A stretch of 64,000 nt of DNA from Raffaelea ambrosiae (taxonomy: Eukaryota > Ascomycota > Sordariomycetes > Ophiostomatales > Ophiostomataceae). The notes under the pieces are model-generated. The model had not been told where the DNA came from, did not search any database, and was given only the letters and a program-made list of their open reading frames with translations. Both the position numbers and the translations under genes were made by a program. Below are positions 1 through 11,573 of this stretch, one piece after another; the stretch's first letter is position 1, and the number at the start of each line of letters is the position of its first letter. The stretch spans positions 1,496,733 through 1,560,732 of the forward strand of contig PCDI01000004.1 in assembly GCA_002778195.1 (NCBI GenBank), in the 5' to 3' direction.

Positions 1-2
1 CC

Positions 3-1832
3 GGCTGGCCGGGCTGTGCGAGGGCGACGCGCGAGGCGCGGCTGCGGGCCACGTATCGCCGGCTGCGGCGCGGCGTCAAGCGGGCGGCGGCGGCGGACTG
101 CCTGGGGGCGTGGCGGGCGGCGACGGACGAGGGCCGGGCGGGCCGGGTGACGGCGGACGCCGTGCGCGCGGACCGCTTCGAGACCAGCACGGTCTGGGCC
201 GCGCTCGACGGCTGGATCCGCGCGACCAACGACGGCCTCTTCCGGGCGGCGGTGGCGGCGGAGGCCGACGCCGAGGTGCATCTCAGCCGCTGGCGGCTGC
301 AGCTGGCGCAGCACGACGACGGCGTGGCGATTGCGGCCGAGCACGACGCGGCGACGCAGCTGGCCGGCCGCTGGGACGACTGGGAGCTGCAGGCGGTGCA
401 GGCGCGTGCGTGGCAGCACACGGCGGCGGCGCTCCACGACAAGAACAACCGGCGACTGGGCCGGCAGGTGCTGGCGGCCTGGCACCAGCTGGTCGTGGCG
501 CCGCCGGACCAGGAGGGGGACAACGACGCGGCGGATGGTCGCGCGGAGGATTTTGGTGACGGCGGCGGCGACGGCTATGGCTACGGCGATGGCGATGGCT
601 ACGGCTATGGCGGTGGCTACGGCTATGGCGACGACGGCGGCGATGGCTACGGATATGGCTACGGCTACGGCTCGTCTGCGCGGAGCGGAGACGGTCGGCC
701 TCCCCACCACAGCAACACAGCGCGGTGGGCGTTTTCCGACGCCGTCCAGACGCCGGTGGCGACGCACCGCCGGCCGTTTCTGAGCAGCAGCGTGGCCAGC
801 ACCGCGGTGGTCGCCGGCACGGGCACGCAGCCGAGGCGGCTGCATCGGTCCGCGGCCGTGCCCAGCGGCCGACGAAGAACGTACGTGGGTGCGGGTGCGG
901 GTGGAGGAGGCTACGGCTACGGCCACGACACATCCCCCCCGGACCGGCCCTCGCAGCCCTACGCAGCCAGCGTGCCGCTCTTCCCCAGGACGCCGACGAC
1001 GACTTCGCAGGCCGCGCAAACGCGGCCGCTCAGCCTGCTGCAGCAGCGCCTGCAGTCGGCGTCCCAGCTGGCCGAGTCGGTGCAGCTGGGCCCGATGCCC
1101 GAGTTTGACGAGACCGCCTACGAGGAGGAGGAGGAGGAGGAGGAGGAGGAGGAGGCGGCGGAGGCGGCGGAGGCGGCGGAGGCAGAGGCGGACGTTGTCG
1201 ACTACGTGGACCATGGGGCGGACGGGGATGCCTCGTCCGAGGGCGAGGAGGAGCAGGGGGAGGCTGTGCTTTTTAGTTCGTCCCGGCACGCCCACCTCCA
1301 CGCCCACCGGACGACACCCGCGGCGGCGAGCACGCCGCGGCCCCGACGAGCGGCGCACGCGGCGTCCTATCCGGCGCGGGTGGTGGACGGGGTGGTGGAC
1401 GGGGTGGTGGACGAGGAGGCGCCCGACGAGCCGCCGCCGCGACAGCAGCCGCCCCGGGCCCGGCCTTGGCCGAGACGGGTCCACGACGAGGGGACGGTCG
1501 TGCCGGGCCGGCGCGGTCCGTCGTCGTGGTCGTTGTCGCGGACAGCCGCCGCCGCTGCTGCTGCGGCCGCCACGACGACCACCACCACGCCGATGGCCCC
1601 CCTGCCGTCGCCGTTTGAGCGTCGCCTGCGTGCCGCGTACCGGGCCGGCCCAGCCGAGGAGGAGGAGGAGGAGAATCCCCGTCGGCCCGGCCCGCGACCA
1701 CGCCTCGCACCACCCGGGCGGGTGCTCGGCACGGAGACGCCGGTCCCACCGAGTCCGCGCCCGCCTTGGGCCGCGTCCATGCGGTCGTCGACGGCGCGGG
1801 TGACCTTTGCCGAGAGGGAGAGGCGGTACTGA
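3..1832 (+). CDS. SFI1: Sfi1-like spindle pole body / centrin-binding protein, 3' part
   Basis: The frame is open from the left edge, so the 5' end is missing; the stop TGA is at 1830-1832. The first ~170 residues are charged, alanine-rich helix with tryptophans spaced roughly 25-35 residues apart in contexts such as LGAW, LDGW, LSRW, DDWE and LAAWH. This is the pattern of Sfi1 repeats, which bind centrin (Cdc31) along a long helix in the spindle pole body half-bridge. After it comes a disordered tail: a Gly/Tyr/Asp-rich block (nt ~560-672), a run of about 12 Glu followed by EAA units (1122-1190), and Arg/Pro/Ala-rich sequence to the end. Sfi1 proteins end in an S/P-rich tail that is a Cdk/polo target, which this tail could match. 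Assignment rests on the W-repeat pattern alone; another coiled-coil protein is possible. Confidence 0.6.
   Translation, partial: GWPGCARATREARLRATYRRLRRGVKRAAAADCLGAWRAATDEGRAGRVTADAVRADRFETSTVWAALDGWIRATNDGLFRAAVAAEADAEVHLSRWRLQLAQHDDGVAIAAEHDAATQLAGRWDDWELQAVQARAWQHTAAALHDKNNRRLGRQVLAAWHQLVVAPPDQEGDNDAADGRAEDFGDGGGDGYGYGDGDGYGYGGGYGYGDDGGDGYGYGYGYGSSARSGDGRPPHHSNTARWAFSDAVQTPVATHRRPFLSSSVASTAVVAGTGTQPRRLHRSAAVPSGRRRTYVGAGAGGGGYGYGHDTSPPDRPSQPYAASVPLFPRTPTTTSQAAQTRPLSLLQQRLQSASQLAESVQLGPMPEFDETAYEEEEEEEEEEEAAEAAEAAEAEADVVDYVDHGADGDASSEGEEEQGEAVLFSSSRHAHLHAHRTTPAAASTPRPRRAAHAASYPARVVDGVVDGVVDEEAPDEPPPRQQPPRARPWPRRVHDEGTVVPGRRGPSSWSLSRTAAAAAAAAATTTTTTPMAPLPSPFERRLRAAYRAGPAEEEEEENPRRPGPRPRLAPPGRVLGTETPVPPSPRPPWAASMRSSTARVTFAERERRY
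562..672 (+). repeat. Gly-Tyr-Asp coding repeat in the Sfi1-like gene
   Basis: Imperfect tandem GGCTAYGGC/GATGGC hexamers and nonamers encode alternating GYGYGD residues, a low-complexity aromatic block. Confidence 0.85.
1122..1190 (+). repeat. GAG / GCGGCGGAG coding repeat
   Basis: About 12 consecutive GAG codons (polyGlu) pass into EAA triplet repeats within the Sfi1-like tail. Confidence 0.85.
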
Positions 1833-2664
1833 ACAAAAAGGGGGGGGGGGAGGGGGGAGGATGCATGTCTTTTTGTTTTTCTTTTGGGTTGTTGCTGCGT
1901 TTCTTGTTCGCAAGGGGTCTGTCCACCAGGCCAGCCCAACTCGTGTGTCTTTTCAGCGTTGCATGCATGTTGTCCCTGTCTTTTTTTTCTCTCTTTTTCT
2001 TGTCTTGCATGGTGTTGTGTCGAGCGCTGTTCCTGTATTATTGCTTTTCTTTTTTTTTTTTTCTGTCTGGACTCGCATGGCGTTGGAAAAGGGGGGGGAG
2101 GGAAGGGTCCCGAGGGCCTCCAGGGAAAAGCGGGCCAGGACCGAGTGAGATATACCCAGAGACATGGAAAACAAGTACACAAAGTGATGTGGGCACACCG
2201 CCACGCTCTTGACGTTTGGACACGGGGCATTTCGTGACATGGCCGTGCCGAGTTTGTAGCTGTACAAGAGAAAAGGATCTACGCACGCAAGAGACGACGA
2301 CAAGAACGGGCTCCCTCGACCATGCCAAAAACGAGAAACACAAAACCATCCCGCAACTAGCCAAAGAACACGTTGTCCGAGTAGACACCCACACGCGCGG
2401 AAAACGTCGCTGTTCCAATGTGTCCTTCTTTTCTTGATGATTTTTGTGGTATCCAAAGCAAAACGAAAAAAAAAAAACCCCCCCCCCAAAAAACCCCAAA
2501 ATAGCACAAATGTCCCTAGATCACTCCAAAACAATGTCCCAAAATGTGTGTACATGTACATGGTCCCCCCTGATCAACACAAAATGCAGACTTGCATATG
2601 CAAAAGAAGAGAAAAAGAGAACGAAACCCAACACCTCTGCGTACCTCTGAGTCCACCTCCGCGT
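1833..2664. other. convergent intergenic spacer, no gene seen
   Basis: 832 bp between two convergent stop codons. It holds long T runs (~1980-2065) and an A10/C8-9/A6 homopolymer block at ~2467-2500. These would fall in the 3' UTR/terminator zones of both genes. No coding signal. Confidence 0.7.
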
Positions 2665-2849
2665 TCACCTCTCCATCTCGTCCTTGCCCGTGTCCTGCAG
2701 ACTCGAAATGATGCGCGCCCGCAGCCGCGTCATCTCCTGGTCCTTCTTGTACACCAGCTTCACCAGGTCGCGGTACTTGTGCTCCCAGTAGTCCGCCAGC
2801 GTCGCGTCGTCCATGGGCTCGGCGGCGTCCAGGCTGGCAGCCGAAGCCG

Positions 2850-2880
<31 letters not shown>

Positions 2881-4067
2881 TGCTGCTTGTGTCATGGTGC
2901 CCGTGGTGGGGGTTGCCCGTGCGGCCGTGCTGGTGTGCTGTGCAGGCGCAGAAGGCGTGGTGTCCCTTGTGCGCGCGCCTGGTGGCCCTGGGCCCGCAGC
3001 GCCATCAACAGCAGCCGCAGCAGCAGCTTCGACATTGCTGTCGGTCATGTGCGTGTCGGGGTGGGCCGTCGACGGTGTCGTCGTCCCGCTGGGAGATGGC
3101 ACTGTTCCTGTCACCGATCCCGGTCCCGATCCCGGGCCTGTCCCTGATCTCGGACCCGGGCCTGTCACCGATCCCGGTCCTGTGGCGGCTCCGGTGGCGG
3201 CTCCCGCCGCCGAGGATACCGATGCTGTCGCTGTCGTGGTCGCGCTGTGCCTCGAGGCCGGCCGCATCTCGACGTCCATGTCTGTATGCCGGCCGCCATG
3301 GCTGCTTCTTTTCTCACCACCACCACCACCACCACCACCACCGGCCAGCCCGACCGTCCGCGCCACCGTCGCCCGCACGCTGGTCGGCACCCGCCGCCAC
3401 TGGGCATGCCACACCTGCTCCCGCATCGAAAACATGCCCCGGTACGTGCCGTACTGCAGCTCCCACTGGCAGTGGTACCGGTTGTACTCGGCCGCCTCCT
3501 CGTCGCGCGTGATGCGCATGTTGGTCGTGCCCATCAGAATCTTGGCCCCCGCCAGCGCCGCCAGGTTGATCAGAAACGCCTCCTGCGACACCGCCGCCTT
3601 GAGCACGTTGGCCATGACCGCCCGCATCAGCGCCAGCGCCTCGTCCACGTTGCACGGCACGATGCGCCCCCCGCACGCGTCGTACCAGTTGGCACAGAAG
3701 ATCTCGTGCAGGAAATACGCCTCCAGATCGTCCATGTTGGTGCGGTCCTGGAAGGTGTCGATGTCGAGCGGCGGGTTGAAAATTTCGAACACGGCTGTTT
3801 CTCCTCCCGGCCCTCCCGGCCCGCCCGGCCCTCCTGGTCCCCCTGGCCCTCCTGGTCCTCCTGGTCCTCCTGGCCCTCCTTGCTGCCCTCCGCCGCCGCC
3901 GCCGCCGCCGCCACCGGCCACCTGGGACACCGACTGGGGCGGCGGCAGCGGGCCGGCTTGTGGATAGCCAAAGGCTGCCTGGGCGTTTTTGTCAAAGTCG
4001 AGTCCATTGGTGAGGGTGGCCTGCTGGTGAGCGATCAGACCAACATTGTTGTTGTTGTTGTTGTTGC

Positions 4068-4107
<40 letters not shown>

Positions 4108-4701
4108 GCTGTTGCTGTTATTGTTGTTAATGCTGTTACTGCCGTTGTTGCCGTTGTTGTTGCCGTTGTTGCCGTTGTTGATGTTGACGCTGTGGCTGTT
4201 GTTGGTCATACCCCCGTGAAGTACGGCGCCCGCACTCATTGTCGTCGTGCTCGGCATCGTCATGCTCGGTGTCATCGTGCTCGGCGGCGGCAGGATGGGC
4301 GCGGACCGAGGGCCGCCGGTCGTGGCTTCGGGCGAGTAGGTCATGATCGGGGGGTCCATGAGGCCCGCGCTGTAGCTTTTCATGTAGAAATTGGGCGGGC
4401 TGGTCACAACCGACGATGTGGCTTCTCCGCTCACCATGACCGTGGGCGCCAGAGGAAGGGGCGGCGTGGCCAGCCGCACGGACCCGCCGGGTCGCTTGGG
4501 GACCTGCAGGGACAGGCGGCTGGGCCGGCCCGTCCGGGACACGGTGGCCGAGGACGGGCTCGTGCCTCCGGAGAGCGACAGCGTGGGAATCGATGTAGTG
4601 GTGGTGGTGGTGGTGGTGGTGGTGGCCATCGGCGTTGTGGAGGAGGAGGAGGAGGACGGTGGTGGTGGTGGTTGATGATGATGTTGTTGTTGTTGTTGTT
4701 G

Positions 4702-4733
<32 letters not shown>

Positions 4734-6236
4734 ATGGTGGTGGTGGCACGTCGGGCATGGCCGTCTCCATCTGCGTGGTGAACGGAGAGGTCGGAAAGGT
4801 CGGCGTCGTCCGCTCGACAGCAGGAAAGGCAGAGAAGGGCCCGTCTTGCGACACCTGGTGGTGGTTGCCGTTGCGGTTCAGGGGCGGCCGACCGCGCGTC
4901 TTGCCGGTGCCGCTGTGTCCGTTGCTGCGCCAGGCCGACGACACCGCCTTGGCGCCGTGGCGACGGCCCTGCGACCGGGACAGCTTGGCCGAGTGAGGCG
5001 TCACGGCCGACCGTGGCTCGTCGGCCCAGAAGTTGTTTCGGGTGACGGGCGTGATGGCCGAGTAGGGGTGGGCCGTCAGGGGCGTGGCCGACATGTCGCC
5101 GGTGCTGCCGCCGCCGCCACCACCACCACCACCACCACCCGTCCACGACGACCCCGCCGGCGGCGTCAGCAGACTGCCTCGCACGCCGCCCAGCTCGGGG
5201 AGCGATGGCAGTTGCTGCTGCTGTGATGGGTGTGTCTGGTGCGTTTGCTGGAGCGGTGCCGAGGACGGCCCCGGGGGGAAAACAAAGACCCGGCCGCTGT
5301 CCGGGTGGGCCGACCACGGGACGGCCGAGTGTGGCGCGGCCATTTCGTCGCCGGCGCGGCCGGCCAGATTGTCGAGGCGTGGCCGCTGCGACGGCGAGGT
5401 GTTGCTGAGCAGCTGCTGCTCGAGGTCGTCGTCCGGGCGCTTGCGGCCGCGGCGCGGCTTGATCTCGGGGATGAGGGCCCGCAGGGCCATGTCGTCCTTG
5501 GCGGCGACGCCGTCGCGCAGCTGGTCGGCCAGGGGGCCGGGCTCGGAGGGCAGCTGTGTCCAGTAGGGGTGCGGCCGGTCCATCAGGTAGTCGAAGAAGG
5601 CGTCCACATGCATCGAGTGCATCCAGCGCTGTGTGTGTTAGTCATGTTGGGGTTGTCCTTCACGCATCCCGATCCTCCTGCCAGACACTGCGAACTCGGG
5701 GGGTGCCGACACCAGAATAGAGACATAGCTACCTTCAGCCGCACGGCATATTGCTGGATCTTTTGCGTGCTCTGGCCCTTGTCCTGGTCGGGCGGCTCCA
5801 CGCCGAGCTTCAGCGCCAGCTCGGCCCACGTCTTGATCTCCTTGTCCTCCAGCTGGCGGATCAGCCGGTAGAGCGTGTAGATGCTGAAGCTCTTGCCGTC
5901 GCTGCGCGGCGGCGTGCGGAAGGCCTCGCGCAGCGCCGCCGTGTCGGCGTCGAGCCGCACGCCCGGGTTGCAGTACAGGATGAAGCGCACATACGCCTCC
6001 TCGATGGTGTCGCCGCCCGTCACCGTGCGGTCGGGCAGCGTGAGCGTGGTGGTGCGAGCCGGGTGGGCAGCGGCCCCCACGGCCACGGCCGCAGCCGCAG
6101 CAGCACGGAGCCCAGGGCCAGGGGCCGCCCCGGAGGCGCCTCCAGGGGCCGCTGCGGCTCCTGCCGCCGATCTCGGCGTCGTCGGCGTCGCTGCTCCTCC
6201 TGCTGCTGCTCCTGCTGCTGGTCCCGGCGCGGCCAT
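2665..6236 (-). CDS. abp2: ARS-binding protein 2 (Abp2 family)
   Basis: Two exons: 6236..5733 and 5628..2665, 1155 aa. The 104-nt intron (5629-5732) has donor GTAGCT and an ACTAAC branch site 15 nt before the acceptor; both sides stay in frame. The only in-frame ATG (6234-6236) sits in a strong GCCGCCATGG context. Residues ~65-240 match the fungal Ars-binding protein 2 domain: EAYVRFILYCNPG, SFSIYTLYRLIRQLEDKEIKTW, then after the splice VDAFFDYLMDRPHPYW and IKPRRGRKRPDDDLEQQ. S. pombe Abp2 binds AT-rich replication-origin DNA. A second conserved block lies near nt 3400-3790 (FEIFNPPLDIDTFQDRTNMD, FCANWYDACGGRIVP). Between and after these lie polyG, polyT, polyQ, polyN, (PGG)n and polyA runs, making the protein about twice the length I recall for S. 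pombe Abp2. Family firm; origin binding is by homology only. Confidence 0.85.
3800..3885 (-). repeat. (Pro-Gly-Gly)n collagen-like coding repeat in Abp2
   Basis: Nine-base units (CCTGGTCCT type on the + strand) encode about eight consecutive GGP triplets next to a polyGly run encoded by (GCC/CCG)n at ~3890-3915. Confidence 0.85.
4026..4175 (-). repeat. AAC (polyAsn) trinucleotide tract in Abp2
   Basis: GTT repeats on the + strand, interrupted by GCT and GCC, encode a >40-residue Asn-rich prion-like segment with Ser and Gly interruptions. Confidence 0.9.
4594..4740 (-). repeat. polyThr, polySer, His/Pro and polyGln coding tracts in Abp2
   Basis: Consecutive GGT, GGA, GTT and GCT trinucleotide runs on the + strand encode Thr10, Ser6, Pro/His and about 16-18 Gln. 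Several different triplet repeats abut within 150 bp. Confidence 0.85.
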
Positions 6237-8847
6237 GGCGGCTGCTGGAAAAGGAGCGTGGGCGCCCAGATCGGTCGGCAGATGGATCAGCAGGCGAGGG
6301 AGTCGTCCCGTGGCGTCATGGCTCCCTGTGCGAGCGACGACGAAAGAACGAAAGAACGAAAGAACAAAAGAGAGGTTGCGCGCGCGCGCGGGAGAGAGAG
6401 CGCGAGAAAGACGAGAGAAGTGGCGAAAGAGACAAAGGAACAAAAGAAAAAGGGAAAAAGGGAAAGAAAAAAAAAAAGAAAAAAAAAGGCAAGAGATGGG
6501 GACAGCGCGCTGCCGTTGTCTGCGCGCGGTGGTCTGAGGTCGACCGTTGGTGAAACAGATGCTGGGGAAGAGACGCGCTGTGCGCAGAGGCGCAAAAAAA
6601 AAAAAAGAGCTTCTAGTGAACTATTAGTTAGGCCCGTTCCGCATCAGCCACAGGCGGTGTTGGCGGTCGCCACAGAGAGCGACAAAGAGCTGCTGCGCAC
6701 ACACCCCCCCTCCCAACAGGAATCGATCAATTGCGGCTCTGCTTTGAGCTGGATGCACCTTCCCGATTTTGGTTCATAAAGGGACTCGGCATGCCCTTTT
6801 TTCTCCTCTCTCTTTTTCTTTTGCTTTTCGTTGCTGTCGGTCGCACCTTCCTCTGCTCACCTCGCAGCGACACGGTCCGCGGTTCCAGGGGAAGGCGCGA
6901 ACGTGCGTGATTCCGGCCTCCTGCCGTTGTCCCCTCGTTTCAACCCAGACATCCAAAAATAGAACAGCGGCCGGCAATCTACTGAACATCCACTTTCGAG
7001 GAAATGTACCCGAAATAGACCGGCAGAATGCGCCAATCCAGGGCTCCCCTGTCGTCTGGTGGACGGCCTGCCATACTCTGCTTGCCCACCGTACTGCATA
7101 GTAAGAGAAACGGGTTTAGCTTGCACAATCTACCTCGTTGACGTCTCACTCAATACACCGTACTATGTAACTACCACGGCATCCGGCATACAATCGACGG
7201 CAAAAAGTCTCCTTTTCGCAATGATTGTATGTGCTGTCTTCAAAACCACCACCTTGCTATCAGAAAACTACCTGTCTTCTGAGACATTCAGCCTGGTGGT
7301 GTTTGTGGCCCGAGATCTGGTTCCAGACTGAACTTTGGCGCTGCTGGAACTTGGAAGAATGTGCATCCCATCGGCGTTCACGATACCGGCTCTTTTGCAC
7401 TGAGAAGCAAGTCACCGACAAGGGAGGCAAGACGTCTGCGATGGTGTCCTTGATGACGGCACCATCGTTGTGCAACACGGCCACACTGTGTGGAGGAGGC
7501 CCTTCGACTGATGCTCGTATCTGTTTGCCCCAAGATCCCAAACCAGTGTTTCCTTCGACGTGTAACAGTCCAGGCCAGGAGCGGGAAGGACAACAAAAGC
7601 CAGCAGCTTCATACAAGCCCTTGTGCACCCGACTCCAGGTTGACACGACTTTCCTCGAACAGCCGCATCGCCAGCCATGGCTCTCATTGGTACCGTAGCA
7701 TGGACATGCAGCCGCTTCTTCGAGAAGCTCTTCGCCTGTCCTCCAAATCTGTCCTCGGCAGCGCCAGAATCAGACTCCTCAGATCACCGCGGCTGTAGCT
7801 TCTGTGCTAAACGTATTGGGTGCGTGGGAAGCACCACGTGGGCCAATTCGATATGCGGCTGCCAATTTTTCAGCCCAGCATCCCATCGCCCGGATCGCCG
7901 CCTGGATCGCCGCCCAGAGCCGTCGCCATCTCCGCCGTTCTCCGCTGGTCTTGCCCCAGTCGCCAATCTGGGATCGAAAGACCCAGAAAATCTGTTTCTT
8001 GACGGGCACGTCCCGTTCGTTCTCGCGGTGGCCCGCCAGATGAAACAGAGGATGGTCCTCGCACGCCCAAGCTATCTCGATGCTATCGGCCGGGCCTAGT
8101 GGGAGGCTGTGCCACGTAACTCCGGCGCCCCTTCCCAATGGGGTGCGCAAATCCCCAGGTTTTCTCCCTTTCTGGCGGACGGGGTTTTCGGGTATTGCAC
8201 CCGCTCATAACTCGCTTACATCTGAAAGGGGCAATCCGTCTCCGCCTCCATTCACCCCCTCCTCCCCCTCCCCATCCACACTCCCGCACATAGATAGCTA
8301 CGTTCCCACGCACATGGAGAGTGCCCATCTTCTGCAAGACCAAAATGGTTCCAGCCTATATTCGCGTCTTTTTCTTATTCGTACATATATGCCCTAAGCC
8401 TTGGAGTCCCCCCCTTTTTTTTTTGTTCGTTCCCACCCACCCGATCCTCCCAAATGCAGTGCCGGGCACCTTGGCAACGCTCATACGGACCAGCACGAGG
8501 GAAGTGCCGTTGGTCACACAAAAACGACCCCACCGCTCTCGTAAACCTTAACACAACCTCACTTTATGCGGGACGGTATATAGTCTTGTCAAGTCTCTTC
8601 ACTGTTCTCGCTGTTCTCTTTCACTGTTCGTTTCCCTCCCTGCCTTCACACACGTCTATGAATGTGTGTATGTCTGTATAAAAATGTGTCCAACCTACAG
8701 GTATATCTGGTAATATCCAACATTCAGTCTCGTCCATTTGCCAGACCAGAAAGAGACCAAAAAAAAAAGCAGAAGAAAATTTATACATGGGAAATTATAC
8801 GCTCTCGACCTCTCTATACGTCCATCATTTCCCCCCTCCCCCCCCGT
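6237..8847. other. intergenic region upstream of abp2, no gene seen
   Basis: 2.6 kb between the abp2 start and the ferric reductase stop. The first ~370 bp holds (GAAAGAAC)n at ~6340-6372 and A/G-rich sequence, a CT-rich leader on the abp2 strand. The rest has only short open frames with no recognisable domain. It includes one TACTATGT motif (7161). Confidence 0.6.
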
Positions 8848-11573
8848 TTACCATCCAAACGTCTCCTCAAAGTACTCAATCGAGTCGCGCGTCGGCTCCA
8901 TGTTGTGGGCGACCGCCTGCCGCGTCATGTCGGACAGCTGCGGCGGGCCGCACACCATGACAGCCAGCCGGCTGTTGGTGCCGCGCACCCGCGCGGCCGC
9001 CTTGGCCACCAGCGCGGGCACGTCGGGCCGGCCGCTCTGGATGAAGAGGTCGCGGGCGACCTGGCCGCGCTGGGCGAGGTTGAGGACCGAGGTGCTGGCG
9101 GGCGTGTCCGTGCCCGAGTCGGTCGTGTTGCCGCCGCTGTCGGTCGTGTGGCCGTTCTTTTCGTCGTCCGTCTTCTCGTGGTACGCGGTGGCGGCGGGCG
9201 AGGCGTCCCCCGAGAGGGACGAGGCCGAAGACGCACTGTGGCCCCCGCCGCCACCACTGGCACCACCGGCACCAACCCCGTCCGAGCCGGTCAGGTACAG
9301 CTCCACGTTGATGTCGTCGCGGCCCAGGATGTGCGGGAACGACCACGAGACGGTGTGGCGGATGTGCGTCTCGCTGCGGTCGGCCCACACGAGCGTGATG
9401 TGGCGCGTGCGCGTGCGGCAGTGGCTGCCGCCGTCCACCACCCGGAGGCGCTCCAGGTAGTCCTTGAGGTACAGCGCGATGGCCGCGATGCCCGTGCCGC
9501 CCACCACGAAGAGCACCTCCTCGAACGTGTGCACGGGCTCGGCCAGGCCGTAGGGGCCCTCGAGCAGCAGGCTGGTGCGGATGGTGGTCGCCGAGGCATC
9601 CCGGCCGCCCCGGCCGCCCGAGACGGCGCGGCCCTTGCGCACGCACTCGTTGCGGACGCGCTTGGTCCAGCCGTCGTAGGGGCGGACCCAGAAGTGCAGG
9701 AGCAGCTCGTTGTTCGTGCTGCTGTCGTTGTCGTCGTCCTCGCCGCCGCTCTCGCGCGTCCAGTTGGCCAGCGTGAACGGGTGGTTCTCCCAGCCGAGGA
9801 AGCGGAACGGCTGGTACAGGTAGTAGTGCTGGCCGGGGCCCATGAACAGGTGGGGGTTGGCCGGGCCCACCGCAAAGTGCAGGATGTTGGCGCCCGCGTC
9901 AAAGGTCACCGTCGACGTCGTGTGCTGGAGGCGCGACGTGCCGCGGCGGCGGCCGACGTGCACGTTGATGTACAGCTGGCGAACCAGGCGCATGCCGCGG
10001 TCGAATGCCCAGATGGCCACGGCCGGGTATAGGAAGGGGTAGTTGAACTCGACGTTGTCCTGGTGGAGCAGATGCTGCCACAGGAAGGCAAGGATGAGCG
10101 CCGCCAAGACGATGTGCGTCACCAGGAACGAGTCGTAGAACTGGGACCGGACGTACGAAATCGAGAGCGGCAGCATCAGCGAAAGGAGAACGACCGCCAC
10201 GACACCAAAGACAAAGTACGTCTGCTGGAACATGGCGGTGTATGTTTCTAGCAAGCGGGCGTCAGCACAACAAGACAAGCGAGTTTGGGGGAGAATGGGA
10301 GAATTTTGCGCGCTGGCGAGACCCCCCCGAGCAAGACGTACCGTACGCATCGGCAGCATAGTACACGGAGTAGGCCACGCCGTGGATGATGGTCTCGACG
10401 ATGCAGATGCGCGCCACGTGCCGGTGGAAGATGTTGAACGTGCCGAATTGCCAGCCCGTCAGCCAGAGGAAGACGTTGTTGCGGCCGGCAAACGCCCAGA
10501 CCAGCGGGATGAGCATGGTGCAGAGCACGCTGGACCGCTGGGCCAGGTAGAGCAGCGTCTGGCGATGGGTCGTCTTGTACAGGGCGTTGCCGTCGTAGGC
10601 CAGGTAGCTGGTGGCGTTCAGGACGATGCTGAGCGCCCAGAACGCATACACGACGATCGACTCCATGCGCGTCGGCAGCGAGCATCCCAGCACGCGCTGC
10701 TGGTGGTACGGGGCGAACACGCTGGGCGTGGTCAGGTACTTGCGAAACAGCGCGCACGCCGCCACGAACGGCCGGAACAGCGCCGGCGTGCCCTTGGCGG
10801 CGGCGGCCCGTCCGTTGCCCTCGGGGTCCGCGTAGACGTATCCGCGGCGCTTGTCCACAAAGTAGCGGACAAGGTTCTGCAGCATGCCGAAGAGGAGGAT
10901 GGGTCCCCAGAAGCCATACTGGGCAAATCTGGTTGATGTGTGAGAAGGGATGAGAAGGGGTCAGAAGGGGGGGGTGAGAAGGGGTCAGAAGGGGGAGGGA
11001 TTCAGTAAAACCACACACACAAGAAACTCTTGTCACGACGTACCCATAGATGACGGTCTTGCGCTTCGAAAAGGCCAGGTCGTGCTGGGCCCGGTTGTAC
11101 GAGTTGAACCAGGACTTGTTGATCATAAACGGGGCCGTCTGGTTGGCCTTGGAATCGACATCCTTCTTGCCGTAAACGGGCAGCTGGGCTACCGCTGCGT
11201 CGGTCAGGTTGGCCACCAGATCGTCCGGGGTGATCATCTTCTTCTTGGCGCCCTCCTTGCATGCCTCCACAATCGCCGGGTAGCCACCCGCAATCTCGTT
11301 CTCCGCGCAGTACTTGTAAAAGGCAGCATAGTAGGTGAGCGCGGCGTTCTCGTTGTTGCAGAGAATGCTGTATGTGCCCTTGCTGCCCTGCCACTTCAGG
11401 CCGGTGACGATTCTTCGCAGACCCATCCAGCACTCCTGGTCCTCGGGAATGTACCACCCGCCCATGATCGTCCTCTCGGCCCGTGTCTGGCCAACAAAAA
11501 GAGTGGCCAGAGACACCACGGCCAGGAGCCAGAGCGAGGAGGGGGAGACCCCCGTGCGTCTGCTGGCCCACAT
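8848..11573 (-). CDS. FRE: ferric-chelate reductase (FRE family, FAD/NAD-binding)
   Basis: Three exons: 11573..11044, 10928..10342, 10247..8848; 838 aa. Both introns (115 and 94 nt) have GTACGT donors, and the frame closes at each junction. The protein starts with a signal peptide (LWLLAVVSLATLFVG) and a ~150-residue luminal/extracellular part with N-glycosylation sites NLT, NQT and NKS. The ferric-reductase membrane core follows, with paired heme histidines in FHRHVAR, ETIIHG, VTHIV and WQHLLH. Residues 528-531 are HPFT, the FAD-binding signature. The NADPH side shows LLEGPYGLAEP, VVGGTGIAAI and MVCGPPQ, ending in FEETFGW as Fre proteins do. It transfers electrons from cytosolic NADPH through FAD and two hemes to extracellular ferric chelates or copper. 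A Ser/Gly/Asp-rich insert (nt ~9080-9290) lies inside the NAD domain. Family certain; metal preference not readable. Confidence 0.92.
10929..11043 (-). repeat. short tandem repeat inside ferric reductase intron 1
   Basis: On the + strand, TGAGAAGGGGTCAGAAGGGGG is present in two near-perfect copies plus a partial copy at ~10941-11000. The pre-mRNA is therefore strongly C-rich there. Confidence 0.7.

Noticed and set aside
3247..5226. 659-codon open frame on the + strand opposite abp2
   Set aside because: Shadow frame produced by GC-rich third positions and triplet repeats of Abp2; its sequence is Arg/Val/His runs mirroring the repeats, with no domain.
6237..6443. Arg/Phe-rich N-terminal extension of Abp2 resembling a mitochondrial targeting signal
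   Set aside because: The frame is open, but its first codon is TTG; the only in-frame ATG is at 6234-6236 in an excellent initiation context.
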